DNA of 64,000 nucleotides from Paenibacillus sp. FSL K6-1330 (GTDB taxonomy: Bacteria > Bacillota > Bacilli > Paenibacillales > Paenibacillaceae): positions 4,291,501 to 4,355,500 of the forward strand of contig NZ_CP150269.1 of the NCBI RefSeq assembly GCF_037976825.1, read 5' to 3'. Below, piece after piece: positions 1 through 9,724 of the stretch; position 1 is the stretch's first letter, and the number at the start of each line of letters is the position of its first letter. The notes below the pieces were generated by a model. That model had not been told where the DNA came from and searched no databases. It was given only the letters and a program-made list of their open reading frames with translations. Both the position numbers and the translations under genes were made by a program.

Positions 1-168
1 CTCGGTTTGTTGCTCTTCATTTTGAGTTTCTTTTTCTTTTGGTCCTTTTGGAGAAGCCTCGTTACTTGTCTTGCCAGGTGGGGTGTTGCCCGGTTTGGCT
101 GAAATTGTGCCTGCGGTGGTCGCAAACATGAGTGCCGCACTGGTGAGCAGGATGACTGTTTTTTTCAT
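1..168 (-). CDS. Secreted protein, N-terminal fragment (runs off window)
   Basis: The first 56 codons of a gene whose 3' part lies outside the window. The start ATG (166-168) has GGAGG eight bases upstream. Residues 1-24 form a typical signal peptide: MKK, a hydrophobic stretch, then an Ala/Thr-rich cleavage region ending near SAK. The mature part seen is Pro/Gly/Lys/Glu-rich (GNTPPGK, then a PKGPKEKE-type stretch) and looks disordered, like a wall-spanning or linker region. No catalytic domain is visible, so the function is unknown. Confidence 0.75.
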   Translation of the reverse strand, partial: MKKTVILLTSAALMFATTAGTISAKPGNTPPGKTSNEASPKGPKEKETQNEEQQTE

Positions 169-270
169 GATAATTCCTCCAAATGATAAAGAATATATGC
201 TCCTTCATTATCGGCAGAATAAATCGACTCCAATAGATGTTCGTTTGATAGAATTATCGGGTTAGAATGA

Positions 271-295
271 AAAAGTCGCCCAAATGGCGACTTTT
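271..295 (-). terminator. Intrinsic terminator of the GNAT gene
   Basis: Ten-base-pair stem (AAAAGTCGCC / GGCGACTTTT) with a five-base loop; the T-run follows when read on the minus strand. It lies just past the 3' end of the acetyltransferase gene. The same GTCGCC...GGCGAC stem recurs at 15764-15782 and in related form at 13584-13604. Confidence 0.8.
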
Positions 296-317
296 CTTGC
301 ACATATATCGATTTTTT

Positions 318-1139
318 TCATCTGCATTCATATTTATAATAATCTTGTACATGCACTGATTTGAATCCAACCGACTCGTATAATCTAAGAGCATGGTCGT
401 TTCTCGTTTCGACTTCTAAGTGTACCGTAAATCCGGCAGAGCTTTGCTCTTTAACGACTTGACGAAGCACTTTTCTGCCTATACCTCTGCCCTGATATTC
501 CGGCAAAATGGAGAAACCATAGATCCACGCCTGCCCCTCTTCACGACTTACCCGAAGTTTCCCAACCGTTTCTTCGTTTACGTCTATCATGAGCATATCC
601 GTATGATCCGCGAAACGGTGGCTTTCCATCGATCTGGCGTCATCTTCGTCCAATCCGAACGCCGTTACGGACAAACGAACCCTCATTTCGAAATCCTCTT
701 CAGTTGCCTGTCTCAGAAGAATATCGTCCGTCTCCTCCAGAGGCGTATGTCGCCATTCCATTTGATGTTCCGAGAATGCATACTCGGCACCTTGTTTATT
801 CAAAAAGAATGCTGCCGCATCGGATCCCGCAGGCGCGTTCAACAAGATTTTCTTGTATCCATTTGAGTTTACTTTTTCCATTGCCAGGTGAAACAACCGC
901 CCGAAATGCCCCTTTCGACGTTCATTTGGTTTTACCATGCCGCATACCTCGACAGTAGAACCAAAAGCATACAGTCCTAAAAACGCTATAAGTTCGCCGT
1001 TTTCATAATGAAAAAAATCAAGCGGCTCCGTTTGGCGATCTCTTAGCATTTCCCAGTTAAGCTTCAGTTGTACATGATCATGAATTTCACACTCTTTTTG
1101 CAATTGTTCAATGTCTTGTAGTTGCTGTGTCGTTAACAT
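318..1139 (-). CDS. GNAT-family N-acetyltransferase, two tandem GNAT folds
   Basis: A 273-aa cytoplasmic protein that probably transfers an acetyl group from acetyl-CoA to an amine. Two acetyl-CoA binding motifs are visible: RRKGHFG (about 74-80) in the N-terminal half and QGRGIGR (about 216-222) in the C-terminal half. The latter is followed by the usual NDHALRLYESVGF motif of a complete GNAT domain. The N-terminal copy is more degenerate. AAGGAG lies upstream of the ATG. The gene is monocistronic, with a terminator downstream. The substrate cannot be read from sequence; MshD-like tandem GNAT proteins have the same architecture. Confidence 0.85.
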   Translation of the reverse strand: MLTTQQLQDIEQLQKECEIHDHVQLKLNWEMLRDRQTEPLDFFHYENGELIAFLGLYAFGSTVEVCGMVKPNERRKGHFGRLFHLAMEKVNSNGYKKILLNAPAGSDAAAFFLNKQGAEYAFSEHQMEWRHTPLEETDDILLRQATEEDFEMRVRLSVTAFGLDEDDARSMESHRFADHTDMLMIDVNEETVGKLRVSREEGQAWIYGFSILPEYQGRGIGRKVLRQVVKEQSSAGFTVHLEVETRNDHALRLYESVGFKSVHVQDYYKYECR

Positions 1140-1246
1140 ATTTTTCTCCTTTTAACTGTCGCATCAATAAAACTAAAGCTATAAAAATTCGAAACACCTA
1201 GCCGGGAGACGAACATCATCTGTCCGTTAAGTTCTACTTTACCATA

Positions 1247-1261
1247 CTCACATGATGTGAG
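1247..1261. promoter_or_regulatory. 15-bp perfect inverted repeat upstream of the GNAT gene
   Basis: CTCACAT-G-ATGTGAG, about 110 bases upstream of the GNAT start, between that gene and the terminator of the surface-protein gene. It could be an operator; no regulator is identified. Confidence 0.3.
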
Positions 1262-1284
1262 GGCATTCATTTGACTACACAAAG

Positions 1285-1320
1285 AAAAAAGGACTTGTGG
1301 CTAAATGCCAGCAAGTCCTT
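1285..1320 (-). terminator. Intrinsic terminator of the GLUG/SLH protein gene
   Basis: Stem AAGGACTTG...CAAGTCCTT with an inner TGGC/GCCA extension. On the minus strand it is followed by six T residues. It sits 18 bases past the stop codon of the surface-protein gene. Confidence 0.85.
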
Positions 1321-1337
1321 CCCTTATTAGACACTCG

Positions 1338-4300
1338 TTAATCCAAGCCTTTTGTCTCCATGGCGCGCCAAATCACGGTAATCGCTTCTGCACGGCTAGC
1401 ATGAGATTTGGGTTTTATCATGTCGTTTGGATAACCCTTCATGATTCCATGATCTACTGCAATCATCATCGCTTCCTGTGCCCAAGCTGCAATTTTATCC
1501 TGATCGGTAAAGATTTTGTTGGTACGCGCATGGTCCAATTGAAAAGCTTGAACCACCATTTGTGCCATTTCTTCGCGCGTTATGAAATCGTCGGGGCCAA
1601 AGGTAACCGAATCGTATCCTTGAATGATTCCGTAATAATACGCTGTTGAAATGGCTTCCCTCGCCCAATGATTCGTTGTATCGGCGAATTCCTTATTACC
1701 TTTACTAGTGAGCCCCAATGCATGAACCAGGATTGCTGCTAATTCTGCTCGGCTAATCGTACGATCAGGTCTGAAACTTCCGTCTGTATAACCGTTCACA
1801 ACGCCTTTTCCTGCGAGTTTCTCAATGTTCTTTTGTGCCCAATGACCCTTCACATCGGTAAACGTAACACCGATTTCAGCTGGCACCATCGTTCTCGCGA
1901 AAATCGCAAATGAAGTAAAGTGGTCGGTTGTACCACTTATAATCCCCTCATCCCAGTCAATGTTGACGTTATCCAGCGCTAACCATTCCTTCGTATCTTC
2001 GTTAAACTGACGGAGTTGGAGCACATGACGGCCTTTTTGTATGGCGTTGGCGTCAAATTTCAAGCGGATGGTTACCTCTGTATCGAATTTTCCGGATACA
2101 TCTTTTTTAAACTCTACGATTTTACTAATTAATCGTTCTCCTTCGGATAGGAGAAAATCATCATCTGGAAGTGTTAGATTTATGGATAAATAAAATGGCC
2201 TCTTCAGTGCTTTAGCAGGAATGAGAATCTGTCCCCCCTCAAAAGCAATGGTTCTCCCTTCCAAGCCTACAAGAAAGGTGTTGCTCGGCAGTGAATATAT
2301 ATGGCTACCGTTAGTGAGATTTGCATCGCTTGCTTCACTCGTCGGCTGGGTTATCAAACGATATCGGCTGGACGTGACGTTAACCGCATTACCTGTTTGG
2401 TCCTGTGCTCTTACATGCAAGTACCAATCACCGTCAACACCACTTTTCATAAGCGTAGCCTCGTTCACAAATGGTCTCCAGCCTGTAGCTGGCATGGACG
2501 AATCGGTCGTCCAATGAAACTCCAGCGAGGCTTTATCTATGCTGCTTCCTGAATCAATGACCGTTACCCTCGGTGTTGCCGATGTTGCCTGCATTTCACT
2601 TCCATTAGGGTGAATCGTAATCGATGGCGGCGTATTGTCGATCTTCACCGTGATGTCCAGGAATAACGTATTGCCCGCTTGATTGGACGCCTCAAAACGA
2701 ATGTTATTTTCGCCTTCGCTCGATATTTCAATGAGGGCCTTGTTCTCGTAGGCTTGTGAAGGCCCCCCATTCAGGGTGTAGGTCAGATTAGTGATCTCGC
2801 TGACTCTCGATTCGGCATAGACGCTCAAGGTTACGCTCGACCTAGCCCATTCGCCGCTCGTATATTCACTTCCATCCGCCTTCACTAGTGTAGGCGTCAA
2901 AGTTATACCCGTTGTGCTGATGCAGACTGTACGTCGTTCAATCGATTCATTGCCCGCTGTATCGACGGCCTTGAACGAAATTGTATGAACACCTTCATCA
3001 CGAAGGACGATATCTGATAAATAAGAACTCCACGACACTCCGTCATTTAGCGAATACGTAAATGAAGTGACGCCAGACTCGTCAGATGCTTCTGCACTTA
3101 CGTTAACCGTTTGATTGCTCCACGTGCGATCAACATATTCCATTCCATCCGCCGTGGTCATCGTAATGGAGATGGATGGCGGTGTATGGTCAACGGGAAG
3201 AGTCAGATTGTCGATGATTCGATCCGTTAAACTGAGCAACGCATTGTTTGCGTGGTCGGAAATATTTCCGGATTGTTTATCGTAGGATAGGAGAACCTGT
3301 TGATCTTCTTCAAATGCTTTATCTACATTAAAGACAAGCGTATGAGTTCCCGATCCGCTCACCCGAGTAATAGTAGCAGGCCTCCCGTCCGCTGTAATTG
3401 TAATACCTCCGGCGTCAGTGAGGGTGACTTCTTCATCAAAGGTCACGATGACGTTATTCGGATGCTCACGTTTGATCTTCGCACTGGTGACGGTTGGTGG
3501 AGCAGCGTCCCATTCCAGGTTCGCTGCAATTCCTTGTAGAACAGGAAACATGGCTCCCTCCTGTAACACCCATATTCCGCTGAAGTCCCACTCGGTACCG
3601 AAGAGTGCATGCTGTTTCATTTCCGACGTCACCCGCGGTTCACCTTTGCCAGTATCAGATTGTCCGGTCGTTTCCTTATTATAGAAGCTCGCTGTAACCG
3701 TGCCGAACTCCCGTCCGACCAACCCGCCGACTTCGCCGCTGCCGGTTACACCGCCGACGGCATAAGTGGTCCTGATGTCACCGATATTCCTTCCCACGAG
3801 TCCGCCAACATCGGAACGACCGGAAGCGGAACCGATTGCGTACGAATCATTGACCTTACCGCTCTCATTCCGCCCCACGAGGCCTCCGACAAAATCCATT
3901 CCGGTAACAGTCCCAGCGGCGAAGGATAGGTTAACTTGGCTATTCATATCAAGGAGTCCGACCAACCCGCCGACATTGAATTGACCATCAACTTGACCCG
4001 TTGCGTACGCCTTATTTGCCAGACCCGCATTCAAGCCGATCAATCCACCGATATGGCTGTTTCCGCTAACGCTCCCGGTAGCATACACAGCCTCAGTAAC
4101 ACTCCCTATGCTGTTCCTTCCGACCAGTCCACCGACTTCGTTCATTCCATTGACCGTCGCAGTCGAACTAGAACTGCCGATCATTCCGTCGTTATTCCCG
4201 ATCAGACCACCCGTCTTGTCTGCTCCGGTAACATTCCCTGAAACATGGACCTTCATAATCTGACTGCTGGAGCCGTTCTGTCCCGACAGCATGCCTGTCT

Positions 4301-5780
4301 GAAAGCCACCGGTGACATCTCCGTTCTTTAAATGAACGTCTCGAACCTCACCGCCAGAAATATGACCGAACATACCGACACTCAACAAACTGCTCCTGTT
4401 GATATAAAGGCCCGTAATATCATATCCTTGGCCGTCGAGCGTACCTGTGAACGGAGTGCTGTCATTACCGATTGGTTCAAAGCCGAAACCGTTCCCTATA
4501 CTCGTCGCCCACATATCGGAGCGACTGTTGTCAGTGAACGTTGTGTCGAAATCAATACCCTGCGCCAGTGTGTAATTCGCTGACAGATCCATGGCCATCA
4601 GTTGCAGTTGATGCGAGTTCCCAATTGCGGCCGACCATTCGGAGCGAAGGAATGGTCGTGTCGAGTCTTCGACCATAAACCAGTCATTGTTGAAATCCCA
4701 GCCCGAGTAACTCGATGGGGTTAGTGCATGTGCGGTAGTGAGGCCGGTCGCTTTACAAGATCCGTATGTATCGTATCCGCAGGCGTTATCCAAGCCGACC
4801 GTTTCGGCATCCCAGAAACTGTCGCTAAAAGTTCCGCTATTACTCCCAACCAGACCACCCACAATATGATCGCGCCCGCTGACGCTGCCAGTGGCGTATG
4901 ACTGAATGATCGATCCGTGGTCCGTGCTGCCCACAAGACCGCCGACAGCACTCCCGCCATGTACAGCTCCCGTGGCGTATGACTGACTAATGAGAGCAGA
5001 AATATTATAACCGACCAGGCCGCCGACATGTTCAGCGCTCCCGCTGACGGCACCCGTGGCGTATGACCGGAGTATTTCCCCACCTTCATTATCCCCTACT
5101 AACCCTCCGACTATAGAGGTGCCACTGATCGTACCGGCAGCATAGGAGTCACTCACCGTCCCGTCATTACGCCCTGCCAAGCCACCGACATAATTGGTAC
5201 CGATGACGGGACTCGTAGAGTAAGAGGAGGTTATTTTACCGTGAATGCCATTGTATCCGACCAACCCTCCGACGGTGGCCATCTGGCTTCTAACCGTTCC
5301 GGTAACGTAGGACTGCTCAATCGTTCCAGTGTTACGCCCTGCAAGCCCGCCTACATGGTTGTTTCCGATGATCGAACCTCCTTCGAGAGCGATATGGTCT
5401 ATCACCCCGTTGGAGCCTACCATCCCGAATAGGCCGACAATGTCAATCTTGGGCTGATGAATGGTCAGATTGCGGATGACATGTCCAGCTCCATCAAAGA
5501 CACCGGTGAACGGGCTATTCCCGTTTCCGTCGTTGCCTATAGGCATAAAGCCAGCCCCGTTACTCCAATTTGCTGTCTCCGAAGCATCGATATCCGCTCC
5601 GAGCTTGTAATGAGCATTCAAATCATTACGCACGGCGTTTAATTGATTTAACGTTGTAATGACGTAAGGATTGTTCGCCGTCCCGTCACCGGACATTGCA
5701 TCATTCGAAGCGAATGCTTGAAACGGGATGATGCCTATCACGAGAAATAATGCCATCGAAATACAGAAGATGCGTCTCAT
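1338..5780 (-). CDS. S-layer-anchored surface protein with GLUG repeats, Ig-like domains and three SLH domains
   Basis: A 1480-aa exported protein. Residues 1-24 are a signal peptide (MRRIFCISMALFLVIG...AFA). Two blocks of GLUG repeats (about 140-330 and 480-715) contain roughly sixteen copies of a VGGLVGxN...SYATGxV unit, expected to form a beta-helix. Each block is introduced by an FTGxxDGxGxxI segment and closed by an aromatic SFWD/SFYN motif. Next come a SwmB-like domain (about 765-850) and two beta-sandwich segments of the OmpL47/Ig type with YSLNDGxSW and SFKAVDTAGNES. A further beta region precedes three SLH domains (about 1300-1478), each opening with FTDV/FADT/FTDQ. SLH domains bind pyruvylated wall polymer, so the protein sits on the cell surface. 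The repeats suggest adhesion, but the ligand is unknown. Confidence 0.9.
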   Translation of the reverse strand: MRRIFCISMALFLVIGIIPFQAFASNDAMSGDGTANNPYVITTLNQLNAVRNDLNAHYKLGADIDASETANWSNGAGFMPIGNDGNGNSPFTGVFDGAGHVIRNLTIHQPKIDIVGLFGMVGSNGVIDHIALEGGSIIGNNHVGGLAGRNTGTIEQSYVTGTVRSQMATVGGLVGYNGIHGKITSSYSTSPVIGTNYVGGLAGRNDGTVSDSYAAGTISGTSIVGGLVGDNEGGEILRSYATGAVSGSAEHVGGLVGYNISALISQSYATGAVHGGSAVGGLVGSTDHGSIIQSYATGSVSGRDHIVGGLVGSNSGTFSDSFWDAETVGLDNACGYDTYGSCKATGLTTAHALTPSSYSGWDFNNDWFMVEDSTRPFLRSEWSAAIGNSHQLQLMAMDLSANYTLAQGIDFDTTFTDNSRSDMWATSIGNGFGFEPIGNDSTPFTGTLDGQGYDITGLYINRSSLLSVGMFGHISGGEVRDVHLKNGDVTGGFQTGMLSGQNGSSSQIMKVHVSGNVTGADKTGGLIGNNDGMIGSSSSTATVNGMNEVGGLVGRNSIGSVTEAVYATGSVSGNSHIGGLIGLNAGLANKAYATGQVDGQFNVGGLVGLLDMNSQVNLSFAAGTVTGMDFVGGLVGRNESGKVNDSYAIGSASGRSDVGGLVGRNIGDIRTTYAVGGVTGSGEVGGLVGREFGTVTASFYNKETTGQSDTGKGEPRVTSEMKQHALFGTEWDFSGIWVLQEGAMFPVLQGIAANLEWDAAPPTVTSAKIKREHPNNVIVTFDEEVTLTDAGGITITADGRPATITRVSGSGTHTLVFNVDKAFEEDQQVLLSYDKQSGNISDHANNALLSLTDRIIDNLTLPVDHTPPSISITMTTADGMEYVDRTWSNQTVNVSAEASDESGVTSFTYSLNDGVSWSSYLSDIVLRDEGVHTISFKAVDTAGNESIERRTVCISTTGITLTPTLVKADGSEYTSGEWARSSVTLSVYAESRVSEITNLTYTLNGGPSQAYENKALIEISSEGENNIRFEASNQAGNTLFLDITVKIDNTPPSITIHPNGSEMQATSATPRVTVIDSGSSIDKASLEFHWTTDSSMPATGWRPFVNEATLMKSGVDGDWYLHVRAQDQTGNAVNVTSSRYRLITQPTSEASDANLTNGSHIYSLPSNTFLVGLEGRTIAFEGGQILIPAKALKRPFYLSINLTLPDDDFLLSEGERLISKIVEFKKDVSGKFDTEVTIRLKFDANAIQKGRHVLQLRQFNEDTKEWLALDNVNIDWDEGIISGTTDHFTSFAIFARTMVPAEIGVTFTDVKGHWAQKNIEKLAGKGVVNGYTDGSFRPDRTISRAELAAILVHALGLTSKGNKEFADTTNHWAREAISTAYYYGIIQGYDSVTFGPDDFITREEMAQMVVQAFQLDHARTNKIFTDQDKIAAWAQEAMMIAVDHGIMKGYPNDMIKPKSHASRAEAITVIWRAMETKGLD

Positions 5781-5889
5781 CTGATCTTTTCTTCCTTTCG
5801 TTATTCAGTTGTCACGATGAACATTATATTGGATTTTTCGATAGTTCGAATCTAACCCTGGTTATAGGCCCGGTTATAGTTCACACATT

Positions 5890-5916
5890 AAAAAGAGACC
5901 CGCCATCCGGCGAGCC
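5890..5916 (-). terminator. Terminator of the MalT-like regulator gene
   Basis: Eight-base-pair stem with two G-T wobbles (minus strand GGCTCGCC / GGCGGGTC) followed by TCTTTTT. It separates the regulator gene from the surface-protein gene downstream on the same strand. Confidence 0.65.
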
Positions 5917-5936
5917 TGCTATTGAAACTTCTGTGT

Positions 5937-8531
5937 TTAACCCTGAAACTCTTTACCTCTTTTAATCGCCTCGACTCGGTTTTTCACCTGCAGCTTGCTG
6001 TAAATGCGATTGATATGTGCCTTCAAGGTCCCCATTCCGATGCCAAGCGTTTCAACGATTACCGGATTGTCCATCCCTTCCTCCATATAACGAAATATCG
6101 TATATTCTCGCGGTGTCAGAAGCTTTTCTAATGTTGCTTTGCCTTGTACCGGAGATTCGGCTGTTCCTCCGAAAGCGGACAATATTCTCCGCACATAGGC
6201 AAGTGAAGGCGCATTTTTATCTCGAATATTCCCTTTTTGACGATGTTGGACATATTCCGCTAGCAGCTCTGCTACCAGATGGCCTTTATCAACAAACACA
6301 CGGATATAATCATCGGGCTTCGCAAATGTAAGCGCCTCTTCCAGCTTGAGCAGTGCTTGTTGCGGCTTATCCCTCACCTGCAGCATCATCGCCTGGAGCA
6401 CTTGGATCTCCAAAGCGTCCATCGGACGATGGCCTTTTACCGCAATTTGCAGCAATCTCTCAGATAACGCCCATGCCTCCTGAGTGTTGCCGGTCTCCAC
6501 CAATACTCTAACAAGGAAGATATAGACGAATAGCTGATATACGGATACCGGATCATCCGACGAGACCTTGTAGCGATCCTTCCATTCAATAGCTGCAGAT
6601 AAGTCTCCAGAATCCACTCGCAGACGAGCCATTTCGACATCCAGCAAGATGGGGGCTTCCTTAGCGCCATCCTCAATCGCCCTTCTATAGGCTTCCTCCA
6701 ACCATTTTTCGGCTTGACTGATGTCCTGCCTGGATTTGCTGATACGTGACATGAAAAGACTCGCGGGAACGTATACCTTCTCTGGTTGATAATGCGCCTG
6801 ACTCGTGCCTTGTAAGCCCAGCTTCAAGTAAGCCTCCGCCTGCTCCAGCTCGTTGCGTTCGTAGAGTAATTCTCCATAACAAACAACGACCGAATCCTGC
6901 AGGTCCATTGGCTTCATGAACTCGATCATGCTCAAAAAGAAGGTATCCGAAAGGCCCCGAGGCAAATGTTGGCCGCGCTTGCCATTGTATGACCTGTAGA
7001 TAGAAGGAGAAAGTGGCATATGAGGAGATGCAAAGATCAGATCCGTTCCTTTAGGACTATGCTGAAGTGACAGATGGATATACTCCAGTCCTTTTATCAT
7101 ATCCATGTCATATTGGGTCGCTTTAAAATTCCTTACATAATACAAATATCCCAAATAGCGATTATTCTCTTCCGGGCTCCAGCTTGCTGAGGAAGCAGCA
7201 TAATGCTTTTCTGCTAGCTGTAAATACCGTTCCGACAGCTCCAGCTCCTGGGACCACAATAACGAAAAAATGTACGAAAAATAAAGGTACGGATACTGCA
7301 TAAGCAGTTCCTCGGGAATCGCCGACAACCACACCTTCATGGTCGAAAATTCCCTGCGGACCATCAAACTTCTCATCTGTTCTAGCAGACGTATCGCTTC
7401 CGAATGATAGGCTCCGGCCAAGTAGTAATCTATCGCTTCTTCGAGCAGTCCCTGCGATTCACACCAGGCTGCAGCCGATTGGAAGACCACATTTGTCCTC
7501 GCAGGATCAAGGCGTCGCTGCTGCTTCAGCAAAAACTCGCCGAATACATGGTGAAATCGGAACCAGTCCCTGTTCTCATCCAGCGGGATGAGGAACATGT
7601 TGCGTTTATCCAGCTCCGCTAGCATCTGTGCACCATGTTCGCCAGCCACAACCTTACATAGCTGACCGTTCATTCGCTGTAAAATCGAGACGTTCAACAG
7701 AAATTGCCTTGTTGGCTCGTCCAACGATTCAAACACTTCCTCGTATAAATATAGCTCGACGCGTTCCGGGTTGGAATGTACGTACTTGAAAGCTCCCATC
7801 CACTCATCATCATGAATAGACAACGAGATCAGCCTAAGTCCTGTCACCCAGCCCTCGGTTTGAAATTGGATTCGTTCAATCTGCTCTCTCTGCAGCTCCC
7901 TCTTCTCAACGTTTTGGAAGAAATTCACCGTCTCCTCCAAATTGAAACACAGCTGCTGGGTATGGATTTCCTGGATCCAGTCCCGACTAATCCATCTCGA
8001 CTTCAGAAATCCATGGATGCTTCGACTTGAGAAACAAAGATGCACGTAGGAAGGCAAATACTCCAGAAAATAAGAAACGGACGCCTGGATATCCGTATTA
8101 TGTATGACATGCCAGTCATCCAATATCAGAATAATCGGCTCATTCAGGCTGTTCAATTCATTTAACAGAGCAACCATAAATGGCTCGTATTGGCCCGGGC
8201 TTAGCATTGCGTTCGCGGCACGAACGGAGTCTGACAACCTGCCGATTGCCTGTTCGATCGCTTTCATGAAGTAGTTCCAAAATCGGATGAGGTCATTATC
8301 CTTGTCATCCAGCGATAACCACCCGACGGGTAGGTCCAGTTGTCTGGCCCAATCACTGACCAGTGTCGTTTTACCGTATCCGGCAGGAGCCGTCACGAAT
8401 GTCGCCCTGCGGTTTAGTCCCGCATTCAATCGCGCAAGCAGCCGGGGACGCGGGACCGATTGATAAAGGGGCTGGGGCAGTTTCAATTTAGTTGAAAGCA
8501 AGAAATGGCTTTCCTCTCTCTCTTGTATCAT
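5937..8531 (-). CDS. MalT-like LuxR-family transcriptional regulator (STAND NTPase)
   Basis: An 864-aa regulator of the MalT/LAL type. A Walker A motif APAGYGKTT lies at about 48-56. A Walker-B-like ILILDDWH lies near residue 140, followed by the winged-helix and superhelical TPR-like sensor region. A LuxR-type HTH lies at about 795-855 (LTPREYTIFRYMEEG...IGMGTLKAHINRIYSKL). Members of this family bind ATP and a small inducer, oligomerise and activate promoters. The inducer cannot be inferred here. AGAGG is only four bases upstream of the ATG, so the start is moderately certain. It lies directly upstream of the GLUG/SLH gene on the same strand but is separated by a terminator; regulation of that gene is plausible but unproven. 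Confidence 0.88.
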   Translation of the reverse strand: MIQEREESHFLLSTKLKLPQPLYQSVPRPRLLARLNAGLNRRATFVTAPAGYGKTTLVSDWARQLDLPVGWLSLDDKDNDLIRFWNYFMKAIEQAIGRLSDSVRAANAMLSPGQYEPFMVALLNELNSLNEPIILILDDWHVIHNTDIQASVSYFLEYLPSYVHLCFSSRSIHGFLKSRWISRDWIQEIHTQQLCFNLEETVNFFQNVEKRELQREQIERIQFQTEGWVTGLRLISLSIHDDEWMGAFKYVHSNPERVELYLYEEVFESLDEPTRQFLLNVSILQRMNGQLCKVVAGEHGAQMLAELDKRNMFLIPLDENRDWFRFHHVFGEFLLKQQRRLDPARTNVVFQSAAAWCESQGLLEEAIDYYLAGAYHSEAIRLLEQMRSLMVRREFSTMKVWLSAIPEELLMQYPYLYFSYIFSLLWSQELELSERYLQLAEKHYAASSASWSPEENNRYLGYLYYVRNFKATQYDMDMIKGLEYIHLSLQHSPKGTDLIFASPHMPLSPSIYRSYNGKRGQHLPRGLSDTFFLSMIEFMKPMDLQDSVVVCYGELLYERNELEQAEAYLKLGLQGTSQAHYQPEKVYVPASLFMSRISKSRQDISQAEKWLEEAYRRAIEDGAKEAPILLDVEMARLRVDSGDLSAAIEWKDRYKVSSDDPVSVYQLFVYIFLVRVLVETGNTQEAWALSERLLQIAVKGHRPMDALEIQVLQAMMLQVRDKPQQALLKLEEALTFAKPDDYIRVFVDKGHLVAELLAEYVQHRQKGNIRDKNAPSLAYVRRILSAFGGTAESPVQGKATLEKLLTPREYTIFRYMEEGMDNPVIVETLGIGMGTLKAHINRIYSKLQVKNRVEAIKRGKEFQG

Positions 8532-8823
8532 GCAGCCTCTTTTCGTTAGCCTCTATGGGCCGTTTCTTAGGTTTTGTCAATAAAAATTTCCAGAATCAGG
8601 GGATAACCAAGTATATGTGTGACATGTTTTATAAAATGAAGGATATCTAAAATTCAGATTATCTTAGTTTAAGAACTTTTGCACCTGTATTTTGGGAACA
8701 ACTCGTTTTCTTAATAGAGTCGATACTTGGAAATCACTCAATATGCCATCTGAGTAAAGCAGCATGGACGATTATGAATGGGTTGATCTTTGTGTAGGTC
8801 GCGTGAATCCGTTTCTGCCGCCA
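8532..8823. other. Intergenic region without recognisable gene
   Basis: About 290 AT-rich bases between the regulator start and the L,D-transpeptidase terminator. I find no ORF with a ribosome binding site and no strong hairpin. It presumably carries the promoter of the MalT-like gene. Confidence 0.5.
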
Positions 8824-8866
8824 ACAAACAGCCCCCATTTTGCTTAAGCAGAATGAGGGCTGTTTG
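8824..8866. terminator. Strong intrinsic terminator downstream of the L,D-transpeptidase
   Basis: Long stem (AAACAGCCC.CATTTTGC / GCAGAATGAGGGCTGTTT) closed by a TTAA loop, just past the stop of the transpeptidase gene read on the minus strand. Confidence 0.75.
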
Positions 8867-8880
8867 CCTTGGTTTCTCAT

Positions 8881-9552
8881 CTATTCAATCAAACCAAACT
8901 CTTCATATACCTTTCGAGAAACAACACCATTTGGAATAAGGTGATGATCCCTCTGATATTTCTTAAGTGACTCGGTTGTACTGAAGCGGAACTTCCCGTC
9001 ACATTCCCCATTGTAATATCCTGCACTTTTTAGCCGAGATTGAATAAGCTGCACATCTCCACCAACATCCCCTTCAGCTAAATCCCTCGGATTTTGATTT
9101 GTGTCTCCAAGTACATGACCGTATATCGTTACTTTGGTTCCAATCGGAATTAATTCGTACAGTTCAATAACATCCTTATTATGCATCCGGATACAACCAT
9201 GGCTAAGGTGTTGACCAATTGAATAGGGCTTATTCGTACCGTGAATTCCAAAATTCCCCCACGGTACATTTAATCCTATCCAACGTGGGCCAAATGAGGG
9301 TCCCCAATTCGTTCCTTTATATTCAACTTTAAAATCTCCCACTGGAGTCGGAGTTGACGGATTGCCAACAGCTACAGAGTAGGTCTTAATTACTTGCCCA
9401 TGTTCTCGTACAAGTAATTTGTGACGTTCGGGGTAAATTGCAATCTCAAGATCGCTTTGATCATGTATAATCGGCAAGACAGGAGTAGTTAAATGAAATA
9501 CTCCTAGGATTGCCAACATGATTAGAATTAATTTTTGATTAGTTGGTATCAT
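8881..9552 (-). CDS. L,D-transpeptidase (YkuD) with C-terminal peptidoglycan-binding domain
   Basis: A 223-aa exported enzyme that forms or exchanges L,D-crosslinks in peptidoglycan. An N-terminal hydrophobic segment (about 7-27) acts as signal peptide or membrane anchor. The YkuD domain (about 35-146) contains HG at 104-105 and the catalytic SHGCIRM at 117-123, with Cys120 as nucleophile. Residues 163-220 (DVQLIQSRLKSAGYYNGECDGKF...TTESLKKYQ) form a PG_binding_1 domain. The order YkuD then PG-binding is common in Bacillales. It acts outside the cell and has its own terminator. Confidence 0.92.
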   Translation of the reverse strand: MIPTNQKLILIMLAILGVFHLTTPVLPIIHDQSDLEIAIYPERHKLLVREHGQVIKTYSVAVGNPSTPTPVGDFKVEYKGTNWGPSFGPRWIGLNVPWGNFGIHGTNKPYSIGQHLSHGCIRMHNKDVIELYELIPIGTKVTIYGHVLGDTNQNPRDLAEGDVGGDVQLIQSRLKSAGYYNGECDGKFRFSTTESLKKYQRDHHLIPNGVVSRKVYEEFGLIE

Positions 9553-9682
9553 GTATTTTCACCAAGTTAAGTTATTTTCATATTGATCAAACATCTTTAA
9601 TATTTAATCAATCACGTCATTTTATACAGTTCATTTTTATTGATTTTCCTCCTTCTATGACAAAACAAAAAATATCTAAACA

Positions 9683-9710
9683 AAAAAAAGACTGTTCATA
9701 GACAGTCTTT
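9683..9710 (-). terminator. Intrinsic terminator of the small exported protein gene
   Basis: Nine-base-pair stem AAAGACTGT / ACAGTCTTT with a six-base loop, followed on the minus strand by eight T residues. Confidence 0.85.
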
Positions 9711-9724
9711 TTTACTGGTTCAAA

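Noticed and set aside
4721..5089. Second frame with repeated peptides inside the GLUG protein gene
   Set aside because: A shadow of the repeated GLUG-coding DNA.
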